A stretch of DNA of 64,000 bases from assembly GCA_033725935.1 (NCBI GenBank), contig MU867092.1, positions 186,001 to 250,000 of the forward strand, written 5' to 3'. Positions 1 to 11,252 of the stretch are shown here, in pieces. A model generated the notes under the pieces. The model was not told the DNA's origin. It made no database searches and saw nothing but the letters and a program-made list of their open reading frames with translations. Made by a program: the position numbers and the translations under genes. The DNA comes from Cladorrhinum sp. PSN259. Taxonomy: Eukaryota; Ascomycota; Sordariomycetes; Sordariales; Podosporaceae. Each line of letters begins with the position of its first letter. Positions within the stretch are counted from its first letter, which is position 1.

Positions 1-121
1 TATGAAGAAGTGAACTGAAAAATCACAGCAAGAAAACAGCAAAGCAAGAAGATGGGTAGAATGACATTAAAGAGAAGCAAAGAGAAAGAAAGAGAGAAAC
101 AGAAAAAAGAAAGAAAATCCT

Positions 122-754
122 TTAGTCAAAATACGCTTCGAAACAGCCACCATCCTCTCTCTCGCTGTCCTCGTTACCGCAGTCCCAGCTGAGTCGGGCA
201 CGTCCGGCACGTCCAACTCTCTCGAGTCGGTTCAGGCCCCTGGTCTAAGACCCTGAGAATGGCCCGAGTCCTGGTTCGACTCGGAATACGACAGGGACCA
301 GTTCGATGTCAGTTTGGACGGCAGCTTCGGACATGGCTCTTCCTCCGGTGGCGGCCGCGGTGGACGGGCGGTTCCACCCGCGGAGGAGGAGGTTGCGGAG
401 ACGGCAGCAGCGGTGGTGGGATGACAACACCTCACAACCCTCGGAGAAATCTATACCAAAGCAAGTAATTCGCCACTACTCTACGTATTCACCGACAAGA
501 ACGTCATCCATTACCGCCAGACTGAAAAAAGGAGGCAAAGAGGAAGAAGGCCAAACTTTGCTCTACACATTTACGTTCTACCCGAGGCGAACCCGCGGGA
601 TTGAAGTCGACGTGTTTACGACGTAGAAGATGCCTGTTTGTACTGGTGGGAGTGTCGCGAACTATCGGGATGTGAATATTGGAACGTCTGGGCGTGCCGC
701 TTGTGGGTGAAGCGATGTGGCACTGGCGAGGTACAGGGATTCCAACCTAATTAG
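122..754 (+). pseudogene. Broken small secreted Cys-rich protein gene
   Basis: One reading frame stays protein-like from about 122 to the TAG at 752-754 (210 codons) and is interrupted only by three TGA codons at 254, 422 and 602. The start is lost or lies on an unseen upstream exon: the frame opens next to a CTTTAG acceptor-like site, and its first residues (KIRFETATILSLAVLVTAVP) look like a signal peptide lacking a Met. The middle is Gly/Ser/Glu-rich. The last 50 residues hold five Cys and many Trp. No family was recognised. No intron pair with good splice sites removes the stops. Each TGA could derive from CGA by C-to-T change at CpG. Most likely a decayed secreted-protein gene. Confidence 0.5.
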
Positions 755-2466
755 ACCGACGAGGTGCCCGCCTTCCTGGGACGACACAGAGTTTTGAGTT
801 TGCGGCTGTTGGTGATGATAGTGAGGTTTCGTATGCTTCGGGGAATAGAAAAGGGTTGGGGATTCTTTATGCTTGAGCATGGAGAGCTCTCGACGAATTA
901 CCTACATGAGACACTACTGGCAATGCTCAGCCTATTTTTTTCCTATGAAAATGAAGTAAAAATCGAAAGCTAATCAGGAACAATTTAATCGGGTTTTTTT
1001 ATTGTTCTTCAGGGGTTCATCCGTTCAATGTAAACAAACATGACCCAGCAACCAAAAAGGGGCCGGGTCCTTGCACGACCAGGCAAGAAAACCTTGCACC
1101 TACCCGACTCAAATTTCAACAAAGAGCATAAGCCGAATGACAAAGTCAAATCAAATTTAACTTATACTGTCATTTTACTGCTGCAATGTTATCCCTTAAA
1201 GTAATGGAAGACTGTTTCAGTTGTAGCATATATCTTGCTATCCTTCTAAAATTCTACGGGCCGCAGAAGCGAGGATAAACTCAGTGGAGCAAAAAACATA
1301 CAATGCCAGGGATTCCCTAGTGGTCACCTACCTGAGTACTAGTTTGACTTCATAATAAGTCCGCTATTGGGGTTAAAAGTGAATTCACGTTATCTCGAAA
1401 GGGAAGCGACTATGCGGCCATTCCTTAACAACCCCTCCATAGCTGTATCGTCGTAGGCAATCGACAGCCAAACAAGCCAGACCACAGTTTTCAGCTACCG
1501 TTGCCTGAAACCCCGCAGCGCTGTTAATTTCATCATCGCAACCGCCTCAATAACATCTCCTCCTCAGCAAGCATCGTTGTTCAAGCTACCCTTACCGAAA
1601 ACATGCCGAAGCCATGAGAATGGAAATATGGTCGTTTGTTAGAGCCGGGTTTCCACCTTGAGGTTGTTTAGCTAATGCCAAAACTCGCAGAGTAAAATAC
1701 ATACATATGTTTTTGGTTCATGGCTGGCTTGGGTCTTGGGTCGGACGGCGTGCTAAGCTCGGTGGACAGTAATGACTAGCAAATCCCTGGCTGTGTGTTT
1801 TTTGCGTCGCTCCGCTTCTTTTTGTCGTGTTTTGGACCCTTCCTCCACCAACACTCGACCTCCCAGCCCCTCGGCTTCGAACCTAAGCCATTCAAAAGCT
1901 CGGTGGCAGGGGCTGTCAAGGGCAGAGCACACTTTCGACGAAAGGAATTGCTGCGAGGGGACATGGTCAAAACCATCTCTTTGGGGCCTCTACCTTGGCT
2001 CTTTCGCCTTTCCTTCTTCATACTTGCTGTTTTCAGGCAATTGAGGTAGCTGCTTGCGGCTCTATCCCACTGCTGTAGTTCCTCGCCGTGACGGGGCCAG
2101 GTTCACGTCAAATGACCCGACTAGCCGCCAAGGTGGTTGAGGGAACTTGGATCGATGTTAAGTTCAAAACACTCACGCCACCAGGATCCTAGTCGCGACG
2201 GCGACAAGACCCATAATCATGAAACTTAGAGATTCACGATCTGGGCCGGCGCGGCCCGTGCCGCGAACCCGCCTCAAGCAGGGCGATGGATAGCCTGCGG
2301 TTCACTATAGCCTGATTACGTCGGGCGACACCGTCATGAAGCTGGGCAAGGACCGTGACGGCATCGCACAGTGGGCGGGTATTATAGGCTATTAAATAAA
2401 GGGCGCCGGTATTTAAGACATATTCCCTTGCGTGGCCCTTAAGGGTGCGGCCTGCTTACGCTGTTA
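755..2466. other. Intergenic, no gene seen
   Basis: Only short overlapping frames on both strands (for example 1772-2049) without recognisable motifs, good start context or convincing splice sites. The right end is the 3' flank of the NLR gene. Nothing else seen. Confidence 0.5.
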
Positions 2467-5400
2467 TCAAGATTGAACATCTCTCAAAAGCCTAGCAACT
2501 GCCTCGTGACCGTTCCGTGAGGCTTCGATAAATGCCGTTAATCCATCTCGATTCCCAGTAGTAACGTTCGCCCCGTTGTCGATAAGAAGTTTTATGATCG
2601 CCTCGTGGCCGTACCGTGAGGCACGGATAAGTGCAGTTGATCTATCTCTATCCCGAGCGTTAACATCCGCGTTATTATCAACAAGAAGCCGTACGACCGC
2701 CTCGTGGCCATTTATTGAGGCCTCTATAAGTGCCGTACATAAATTCCCGCCCTGAACGTTAATATCCGCCCCGTTATTGATAAAAAGCCTTACGATCGCC
2801 TCGTAGCCATTTGTTGAGGCCGCGATAAGTGCCGTTGATCCATATTTGTGCTGAGCGTTAATGTCCGCCCCGTTATCGATAAGAAGCCTTATAATCGCCT
2901 CGTGGCCATTTATTGAAGCCCTGATAAGTGCCGTTAATCCAATCGTATCCTGAGCGTTAACATCCGCCTTATTATCGATAAGAAGCTTTACGATCGCCTC
3001 GTCGTCGTACCGTGAGGCATAGATAAGTGCAGTTGATCCATCTCGATCCTGAGCGTTAACGTCCGCCCCGTTATCAATAAGAAGCTGCGTGATCGCCTTG
3101 TAGCGAGTGATGAGTGCTGTTGATCTATCTTTTTCCTGAGCGTTGACGTCGGTCACGTTATAGATACGAGGCCGCCGGGTCTCTCTATAGCTATGCTGTA
3201 AGGTATTAATAAGTGCCGTTGATCCATGATTATCCCGAGCGTTAATATTCGCCCCGTTATTGACAAGAAGCCGCGCAATCGCCTCGTGGCCATTTTCTAT
3301 AGCCCGATAGAGTGGCGTATGGACTCTCGAATCGAGTCCATTAACATCCGACCCTCCTTGAATTAACAGCTCAACCATGCTTAATCTACCTTCCTGGGCA
3401 GCCCACGATAATGGCGTCCGACCTTGGTAATCCCTCAAGTCCTTTCTGTGGTTCAGACCTTCAGTGATGTCGACGCCATTATAGACAGTTGATGACAAGC
3501 CCAAAAGTGCGGCTATGGCACTTTTATGGCCGTTTGCTAGTGCAGCGAAAAACGGATACCGGTATCTTCCCAAAGTAATGTGGAAAGCCCGCTCTCTTTT
3601 CATCTGCATACGAATGAGATTTTCCAGCCCCTTGTCTGCTAGAACATAGAGCGGGGTCACATTCGAGCCATACCGCCGAGCTTTGAACTTCTCGAGGTGG
3701 TTGATCACCCTGATTCCATCGGAAGCAAAGAATTGAGTCAAAAAGCCGTCTTGGGGAACCACAGGCGCCGCAGCATTGGCATGGTAGAGGAGCTGCTGAC
3801 TGGCATACTCCAGGAATGAGCATTGTTTGACCCTAGCGTTCTGTTCGTTGTCTCCGCTCTCTGCTGCGAAGAGGATCGCCTGTACTCTTGGATGATGTAG
3901 GTACGTAGTGCAGCAACGCTTGAGGATCTCGTGGCTCGGCCCCTCCCATTCGAGTCCAAGGCCGGGCCACAAGTCCTGAATGCCCTTTTCTTTCACCAAA
4001 AAGTCCCGTACTGATTCGTGAATGAACTGCACGATCGGCTGCTTAGATTTGGTGATCTCAGCTAGCCCCTTTGAGGAACTCGCCACCAGTTTGACAGCAT
4101 CCATGTGTGTGTCATCTGGTAGCTCGGCATCGACCAGACCCTGCTCTGACAGGCCCGCCCACAGCGCATGTCGGAACTCTGCTGGAGTCAGAGGCCGCTC
4201 TGCGAGAAGAATCCAGAGAATGCAGAGCTTCAGCGATTCAGTGCTCTGTTTATCGCGTGCCAGCATGCTCCTGAAGAGTTCGCTCAGTTCGGCCGGGATT
4301 TCCGAAAGCTTCTTCTGGAGAGCTAGGGCGCCGCGGCTACTCTCATTGTTCAGGATCTCCACGACTAGCACGATCCACATGAAAATCCCAGCGGCCTTGT
4401 CCAGGATTTGGAATTGCAAATCTTTCCGAGCTTGGGAATTCGTAATCCTGAGACGACTCTCGACGTACCGTGTCAAGTCTTCTCCGTGTCCTGATTCCTC
4501 CTCGAGAGTAAGCAAGCTTCCCCGGCGGATATCAATGTACGGATATGGTCGACTCGAGAAACAGATTCTAAACTGAATGTTTTGATCGGTGGCATTCTCT
4601 GCCAATTCCTCGAAGAACTGGACCATGTCCCGGACCTCCAGCTCGTCACACTCGTCGAGGGCGTCGACGAAGCAGGTAAAGTAGCGCCGGCCAAGGGCCA
4701 TAACGGCGCTGTTGAGAAGCTCCTTCAGAGCATTTAGCTCAGGGCAGTCTTGTTGGTTCCGTGGAACGATATCGGTGTCGTCCAGGACGGATTGAAGATC
4801 CGGAAACTCTTGCAGGAGCTGCAGCAACAGAGACCGGTACATGCCCGAGATGGACCTTTCCAAATAGTCACCTCGTGCATTGAAGAAGAAGGAGGCCACG
4901 GCCATGCTGGGCTTCTTGACTTTTTTCTTCGTCTCCAGGTACACGAACTTCATCATGGTTGACTTTCCGGCGCCTGCTTTGCCTTGCATCCATAAGAAGC
5001 CGTGATTCTGCGACTGCTTCCCGGGGTCAAGCCAATCCTGGTATTTTGAGTGCCGCAGGAGCCAGCCGCAGGTTTTGGTATGTGCAGCCCGAATAGTGGT
5101 TCTGCGGGCATCGATTTGCGGGAATTCAAGGCATTTCAGCAAGCGCTGCCGCCGTTCCGAAATACAGTCGTCTGCTCGCATCCCTAGTCAGCATGATACC
5201 AGTGGAGAAGGGAGGGTACAGGGCAATGGTTTGCATTACCGGCGATATCGGGCTGGCTCGCATTGGCGATGTATGTGGGAGTCCGGTCGAGTTTCGTGGA
5301 TGAAGGCGGAAGTTCTTCTAGCAGTTCCTTCGAGTATGCGGCTGCAGTTGCAGCAGAATAGTCCTGCCACTCCTTGTTCTTGTGGGAATCTGAGTAATCG

Positions 5401-6344
5401 CAAATGCCGCGAATCGGCAGGCACTGGAGGTTATCCATCATGCCAGCTGCCTCCATCTCAAAGCATAACGCCGAAAGTCGCTGAGCAATGTCGTCCCGTG
5501 TTTTCCCGTCCTTCATAACCCTGTTTCCTGAAGCGATAACTCCGTAGTGAATCCTGGGTTCGTCAGAGATACGCGCGCCTCGTGGTTGCAGCTTTTCGGG
5601 GTCGCAGTCAATACATGTTGGCCCCCCGATAGGGTGTTCATAGGACGCTTGGAAAAGGCGGTCGGGGTGGTTCGGGCGTAATATGTTCGGGGTTCGGCTC
5701 TGCAGGAGGCTTATCATTCGACGGCTACAACTGTCCGGCCCGTGCTTTGATCGGAGAGCAGACACAACCGAGCACAGCAGCCTAGCAGGAGTCTTCGCGT
5801 CGGCCGTTTCTTGGAACAATCCGCCCGCAGTCACCTTGCCCATGTCATACTGCATTACCCTTGTGCCGACAACGACATCGCCCAGGTACAAGTCGGCCTG
5901 GCTAGGGGATCCGCCGCCGATGCCGACCATCAAGGTAGCGCGAATATTCGGAAAAGTTCGCTTGAGATTTGTCGCGACGATTGCGGCGTTGTTCGTCCCG
6001 TACTGCCCAGGCAGGCACGTCATAACGACGTTGTGTTGGTGGATGCGTCCTAGCACGTAGACGTTGTCGTCGCCGTCCAGGTTTGGGAGTCGTGGGTGTA
6101 CCTCGTCTAGCATTGCACGGGATGCCGTCAGTTCCAGATGCAGCGCACAGATCCAGGCGATTGTGTAATCTCCATGTGCAAGCTGGTGTGGGTAGTGTTC
6201 ATCGCGACTGGCGGGGAGACCGACATGGGAGGCATTGTCGAAGGTTCTTGTTCGTGGCCGCTTTGGATGGTTCCATGTCGCATCAGGATCCGAATCCTCT
6301 TCAGCTTGCAGCAGCCGTTTCGAATTCATGGCGCTGCATTCCAT
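2467..6344 (-). CDS. NLR-type receptor: nucleoside-phosphorylase-like, NACHT, ankyrin repeats
   Basis: Two exons, 6344-5240 and 5183-2467, give about 1273 residues. The 56-nt intron (5239-5184) has a GTAATG donor, a TGCTGAC branch site and a TAG acceptor, and restores one frame (GGG across the junction). The ATG at 6344 is the first in frame; 6329 is an alternative. Residues about 50-350 are a PNP/UDP-phosphorylase-type domain (VGIGGG near a DLYLGDVVVG strand; RGICDYSDSHKN near its end). A NACHT NTPase follows, with Walker A GKAGAGKST near residues 436-444 and Walker B FVDALDECDE near 540-549, then a helical region. The C-terminus holds about ten ankyrin repeats with consensus like DGSTALIxAS. 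This is the classical fungal NLR layout, an intracellular surveillance protein linked to self/non-self recognition and regulated cell death. No disabling change is visible. Confidence 0.9.
2480..3430 (-). repeat. Homogeneous ankyrin-repeat array inside the NLR gene
   Basis: About ten units of ~99 nt encode ankyrin repeats. The units nearest the 3' end of the gene (2500-3080) are very alike at DNA level: the stretch meaning GHEAI followed by LLIDNGADVNAQ recurs with few changes. Between about 3110 and 3240 the array is irregular, and one unit seems to have lost its second helix, as expected from unequal exchange. Confidence 0.8.
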
Positions 6345-7713
6345 CAACGAAAATCGGGTAAGTGCAGCAGAAGTATTCGGGGGCGGTAGACACTGGAGCG
6401 GAAGGAACGCTGAACCTGACGGCTCGGAGCAAAAGGTCAACTTGGTTCACGATGTGCCTTCTTGCGGCTGAAAGCATCTTGATGGAGGCAGTCGAGCAGG
6501 GTAGTGGTGTCACGTGTGGCATCAGGCTCGCAGGTGCAAGCGGAGGAGTTGCCGCGCTTGTGCGACTGCAGTTGAGGCCATGCGGCACGCAGCTCGCAAC
6601 AAGGGTAATTGGTTCCCACGTTAACATCGGCGAGCATCCAAGTTAAACGGGCCGGACCGCAGCGGTTCCTAAAGAGAAATCCCCATGCGGGCGAGGACCA
6701 GCAAACAAATACCAATCTACCCCTAAATCACTCTGAAATTCCTAATCCATAGGGTCCTATCCCGGGAAAAATCACCCCTCTTGAATTCCTTCCAACCACC
6801 ACTACCCAAACTTTACTAGCGAAACCACAAGCATCAGTATGTTCAGCAAGAAAGTGACGGCGCACGGTAGAAGATCGCTTCTGCGGTTTCTTTAGCACCT
6901 TATTCGTAGGCATCTTGAAGGAACTTGAATGATGAATGAAAAACTTAGATTCACTGTGGCGGGCATTTTGACATCAGGCAGGAAGGAGGGGAAACGGTGT
7001 TACGTGAGTGACTTACAAAACACAGGGAAAAGGGTGACCACCCTTTCAGTGCAATTGCTTTGACGCGGGGCATATCACCTTGGCACTGCACTGTCCAGGG
7101 AGGCCAGCTTTTGACCCCTGCTATACTTTGGCGCATCACCAAATGTAATACTAGGGTGAAAATAAGCATATTCGTTTCAACTTACATACCTGGGGTTCTG
7201 GTTACCCAAAACGCTCATCTTACGGCCTTTTTTGTTGACCAGCAAATGCTTCGACTTCTCAAAAACGCAAGTAAAGCTTGCAATCTGGGGAAGCTTTACA
7301 CAACCAAGTCATATAATATACGATCATTAGCTTAGCTTAGCTAGGGCAGAGGGACGGGATGCCAAGTTCTCTACTGTCTATGGACTCATGTGATAGAACC
7401 AGTCATTAGAAGAACTTAAGAATGTAATGGGAACTAAATTTCCTCCTGTAGATAATTTCCCCATAAAAATCCTTGGTTAGAACTGCCAAACCAGCCCTGC
7501 TAACTAATCTCCCTACACCATACATCTACTGGATTTGTCCCGATTCGGTTTTTACCCATCGAAACTCCACAATAAATCTACCACACAATCCACCTTCTCT
7601 CTCTTGTCATGCAAAAGAACTCCAAACAAAACAGAGCATCACAGGTAATTGCAGTCCATCTCAGAAATGGCCACTGCACCGTATAAGCACCTAGGTGTAG
7701 AGAATCATTCTCT
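6345..7713. other. Intergenic: NLR upstream region
   Basis: Contains the 5' flank of the NLR gene and the 3' flank of the Ecp2-like gene. No convincing coding frame. A stretch near 7343-7400 resembles one near 17128-17185 (reported separately). Confidence 0.5.
7343..7400 (+). repeat. Dispersed degenerate repeat, copy 1
   Basis: The stretch starting AGGGCAGAGGGACGGGATGC resembles 17128-17185, with one indel and mostly transition differences, followed by weaker similarity around a TATGTGAT-like block. Probably a remnant of a transposon or another dispersed repeat. The element type is not recognised. Confidence 0.4.
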
Positions 7714-8166
7714 TCAAGGAGAGTTCTTCCCAGTATGCTGAATATACCAGCGAATATCCGGTCCACCGCAGTTCATGTATCCGGTCGCACCAACCCTGGC
7801 AGGCGGCAGCCCCGGGTCCGAGTCGTCTGATTTGAAGCTGTTGATGGACTCGACGAGTATCTCGCGAACGTCGTCGTTGCCCAGATGGTAAGACCAGGGG
7901 GACTTGAAGTTGTTGACGACGAACTTGCAGGTGCCGTACTCGGCCACCGTGTTGTGGCCCCCGTCAAAAGTCCACGTCTCCTCGCCGAGGAACCTGGCCA
8001 TCAGCATCGTGCAGTCGGAGACGAGTGGGGAGCCGCCGCTTGTTTCGTTTATGAAGCTTGAAGGGCCGCAGCGTTCGGCTTGCTTCCCGGTGGGAGCAAA
8101 TGCGGGGGCGGCCTGGGCGGCGGCGAACAAGGCCGCGAGGGCGAGGGTGATTGATGAGATTTGCAT
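7714..8166 (-). CDS. Ecp2/Hce2-type secreted effector-like protein
   Basis: A single-exon gene for 150 residues. The N-terminus (MQISSITLALAALFAAAQAAP) is a clear signal peptide, probably cleaved after AAQA. The mature part has four Cys, in the contexts ERCGPSSF, LVSDC, YGTCKF and MNCGG, and the surrounding pattern (GGSPLVSDC, YGTC, HLGNDDVREILVESINSF, VGATGYMNC) matches the Hce2 domain family, homologues of Cladosporium fulvum Ecp2. Members are secreted; some act in virulence or trigger host cell death and others may act between microbes. Length is normal for the single-domain class. The next gene (NmrA-like) lies upstream on the same strand. Activity cannot be judged from sequence. Confidence 0.85.
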   Translation of the reverse strand: MQISSITLALAALFAAAQAAPAFAPTGKQAERCGPSSFINETSGGSPLVSDCTMLMARFLGEETWTFDGGHNTVAEYGTCKFVVNNFKSPWSYHLGNDDVREILVESINSFKSDDSDPGLPPARVGATGYMNCGGPDIRWYIQHTGKNSP

Positions 8167-8524
8167 GGTTGGTTTTTCTTGAGGGAAATGCTTGACGACG
8201 TGGTCGTTTTGGAGGAAATGGAGGAATTGGAAAATTGAATTTGTTGAGCCGATTTTAATCCAGGGCTTCCACCTGGCTGCTGATAAAGTTGTCGGTGGCG
8301 GCGGGAGATAGGAATGAGGTCATCTTCATCCATGGTTCCAGTGACGCCAATGGCTGGCGCCTTACCAGTAACAGTTAGTATTCCTCGTGTCAATGACTTT
8401 TGTGAGATAGCATCAAAGCATCTGAAATTATAACCGAAGGGTTTCCATCTTGTTCCGTGACTTGTGATAGAGACATTAGGAGAGATTGAACTTGACAGAT
8501 CTGCTTCTTCTTCACAATGTATCA
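8167..8524. other. Promoter region of the Ecp2-like gene
   Basis: A 358-bp spacer between two same-strand genes. It must hold the promoter of the Ecp2-like gene and the 3' end of the reductase gene. No clear TATA box or repeat seen. Confidence 0.4.
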
Positions 8525-9508
8525 TCAATGCTTCAACAGCCCATCAATATTCTCCACCAGCCACTCTCTCACACCCTTCAAAGGAATCCCCAACCGATAA
8601 TTCAACATCCTCTCCTTCTCCCACCAAACCCCGACCCCTTCCCCAAACACACCCTGATACTTGAACATCCTATCATCCGGTTCCTTCGCCAACCTATCTC
8701 TTATCTCATCCAAACCCAGTTCCTCTCTCTTCAACTTTATTCCCGTGTTTTTCTCCCTCAACACGCCCTCAAGCACATCAGCAACCTCCTCATACGTAAC
8801 AGTCTCTCCGCCGATATACACCACGCCATCCCCTTCCTCCCCCCCTTTTATAGTAGTACTCTCATTTGAAAATACAACCTCGGTAACCATCCTCCCTATC
8901 CCATCCACATCCGTCAACGTGACCTTATTCCCCCACCCTCCCAATCCCCTCACCGTCGTTACTTCCTCCCCAAACTCAACAGCACCAAACTCCTTGACGC
9001 CAAACAAAAAACTCATAAACAGCCCCGACGAGATGACATTCCACCTCAGCTTCGACGTTCTGTTCAACTTTGGCCCATCTCTGAGCAGTGCTCTCACCTC
9101 GAGAAACTCGCCAAACAACTCCCCGTGCGCGCCTCCCTTGCCAATCACGTCGTAATCGACACCAAACTGCCACGGAATGAAGTGAGACACGTTGGGAGCG
9201 GCAAGCGCCGCCTCTGCGATTTTCAGGTGCGTGCCCGGCGGGAATCCGAATCCTGAAGCTTGGATTATTGTCGTGTGGTCGTTGAATATGGTGATTAATT
9301 CGTCCAGCGGGGTGGAAGTTATGTCTGATAATGTGTACGATACTCCATCTGGGAGCGAGGAGGGAGTAGGAGGTGTACGGCAGAGGATGGTTATTTTGGT
9401 TGATGTTGGTGAGTAGGTCGAGTGGGAGGTGAGGTATGATAGGATTGCAGTGCCCAGCTCGCCTTTACCGAGAAGGAGGATAGAGGAAGGGGCTGTGGGT
9501 GGTGACAT
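8525..9508 (-). CDS. NmrA/isoflavone-reductase-like NAD(P) oxidoreductase
   Basis: A single-exon gene for 327 residues. The N-terminus has a Rossmann dinucleotide motif, ILLLGKGELGTAILSYL, typical of atypical short-chain dehydrogenases of the NmrA/isoflavone reductase (aromatic alcohol reductase) group. Further family signs are the region HFIPWQFGVDYDVIGKGG in the middle and VYIGGETVTYEEVADVLEGV toward the C-terminus. Fungal members include the CipA-like group and phenylcoumaran-reductase-like enzymes; substrates are mostly unknown. It is predicted to be cytosolic. Nothing nearby points to a pathway. It could alternatively be a regulatory NmrA-type sensor without catalysis. Confidence 0.85.
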   Translation of the reverse strand: MSPPTAPSSILLLGKGELGTAILSYLTSHSTYSPTSTKITILCRTPPTPSSLPDGVSYTLSDITSTPLDELITIFNDHTTIIQASGFGFPPGTHLKIAEAALAAPNVSHFIPWQFGVDYDVIGKGGAHGELFGEFLEVRALLRDGPKLNRTSKLRWNVISSGLFMSFLFGVKEFGAVEFGEEVTTVRGLGGWGNKVTLTDVDGIGRMVTEVVFSNESTTIKGGEEGDGVVYIGGETVTYEEVADVLEGVLREKNTGIKLKREELGLDEIRDRLAKEPDDRMFKYQGVFGEGVGVWWEKERMLNYRLGIPLKGVREWLVENIDGLLKH

Positions 9509-11252
9509 TATGAAAAAGAGTGCTGCGCTTGTCCGATAAAGTTGAGTAATCTTTTTTCGGGTTTTTTCTTTATTTTGTTTCTCGAAGAGTTTGTACTACT
9601 ATAGTAGGTTATCAATGTCTTATAATTATCGAAGGTTCGTTTCTGCATCATGTCAAAGCCAAAGTCCGAGTCCTCGGATTTGTTGATAGATCGACCGGCG
9701 CTGACAAATCCGCTGCGGTCGTCTGAATATGGACATACGTCATGAGGAGCTTGGCCTTTATTTACACTTGTTTCAACTTGGAAAATTGCTAACGAATCTT
9801 GATCTGGTACTAGTAGGTAGGTCTCAACAACACCCGAACCCATGTCAGTTTAGCAAATAGCTTTACCTTCAATAGCATTTCTGTTACTGAGAAATAACCT
9901 CTCCTTAGAAATTCGTTGCTACTTGTAATAATATTGCCAGCTAGCCTAATGAGCCACATTCATTAGTGGTGACATGAGTGGGTTTAGGATTTCTAAGCAA
10001 AACCTGGTACTATCGCCAAAGAAAATGTGGTTACCAAGATCCAGCCAAAGGGATGACAATATGTACTCAACCTGGCACAATTAAACGAGTCCACCTCCAC
10101 CACTAAATACTTCCGGGCCAGCTGCCAACTCTCGCATTGTACCTTATCTAAACCCGGGCTCTGGATGTTGGCAATGTGAACTTGCGTTGACTCTCTCTCC
10201 TCTCTTCGCTGACTGCCAGCACGGTGTTTCTCGGAACTCCTTAATTCCCGGGGCAGTGTACTTGCCTAATTAATTACTTGAATAATTGGATGCTAAACAG
10301 CCCCGAGGAAACCTCGCCTCCACCGAGCCAATCCCAAGTAGCTCTCCTACTCCTTTAGTCCACTCTCCGGATCCCTAATATGCACCTGTACTGGAGCCGA
10401 CCTGTCCAGAGTGGAACACAGCTATATGCTTATCTCCTTGCCAGAATGTTACAACCTGTACCGGATAGGGTTCAGACTGCAAGGCAGTACGCCTGGGTAA
10501 GATGACAGGGGATCGAAGGTTGTGGGACGCCCTCAGACGGTGTCGGTCACTGTTAACAACAGGTAGTTCTGCAAAGTTCTCTACAGAAAAGTTACGGTAC
10601 TTTGTAAAGAAGATTATAGACAATAAACGTTATATTACTTACGCAAGGAGCCAAGTCCTCACGGTGGGAAGTGCCCTGCACTCCCCCTGCTTATGGTGAA
10701 GCTATCTATATATATGTTTTCTAGGTATATTGTACCTTGCTCAGTGTGCTCAGTGGCCTTGGCGACAGAGCAGACTGAGCAACTCTCCAAGTCTTTTTGC
10801 TCAGTGTGCTCAGTGGTCTTGGCAACTGATTACACTGAGCAACCTTTGATTGGTTGTTCTGGGACTTGTGGGTCCTCACATCCCTGGCCTAATGATTGGC
10901 TGTTGACCACGCAATGCCCTGCATTGTGGTCCGTGTGTGGGGGAGACTTACGCGCGAGGCGTAACACAGAAGTTGGTATAGACGTATTGCTGTGAAATAA
11001 TATCAGATTACGCTGGTAGTGAAGGTTTCCTTGACATGTGCGTACCTGGACAATTTCTATAAAGAATGAGGTGGTGCCCTTTAGGTCACTTGCCTTATCA
11101 TACCATAGAGTTCCGCTAAACGCCCTTTGTGTTAATACCTGGGGCCAAGGGTGTGTTGAAGTGAATAGTGAATTAATAGGCTTTATAAGACGGAATTAAT
11201 AGGGAATCCTATACCTGCCCTAAAAGTATTGCCGCTGAACTTTCGTTTGATG
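9509..11252. other. Gene-poor region with a tandem repeat
   Basis: No supported gene. Apart from the 60-bp direct repeat at 10738-10857 this stretch shows only short frames without motifs. It may hold eroded mobile-element sequence, but no element is recognised. Confidence 0.4.
10738..10857 (+). repeat. Two 60-bp tandem units with inverted ends
   Basis: The block beginning TTGCTCAGTGTGCTCAGTGG occurs at 10738 and again exactly 60 bp later at 10798. Each unit also ends in a reverse complement of its start (ACTGAGCAAC against GTTGCTCAGT), so each can fold into a hairpin. Such a layout is common at ends of DNA transposons or MITE-like remnants, but no transposase is visible. Confidence 0.65.

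Noticed and set aside
122..754. TGA codons as selenocysteine
   Set aside because: Ascomycete fungi are not known to use selenocysteine, no SECIS-like structure was noticed, and the frame also lacks a start codon; decay is simpler.
2480..3430. Regularly spaced repeats like a CRISPR array
   Set aside because: The repeats are in-frame ankyrin codons without unique spacers, in a eukaryotic gene.
5184..5240. Premature stop dividing the NLR into two genes or a pseudogene
   Set aside because: A canonical intron with branch site removes the stop and restores the frame exactly where homologues continue.
8525..9508. Secondary-metabolite cluster around the NmrA-like reductase
   Set aside because: No polyketide synthase, NRPS, terpene cyclase, P450 or cluster regulator is nearby; neighbours are an effector-like gene and gene-poor sequence.
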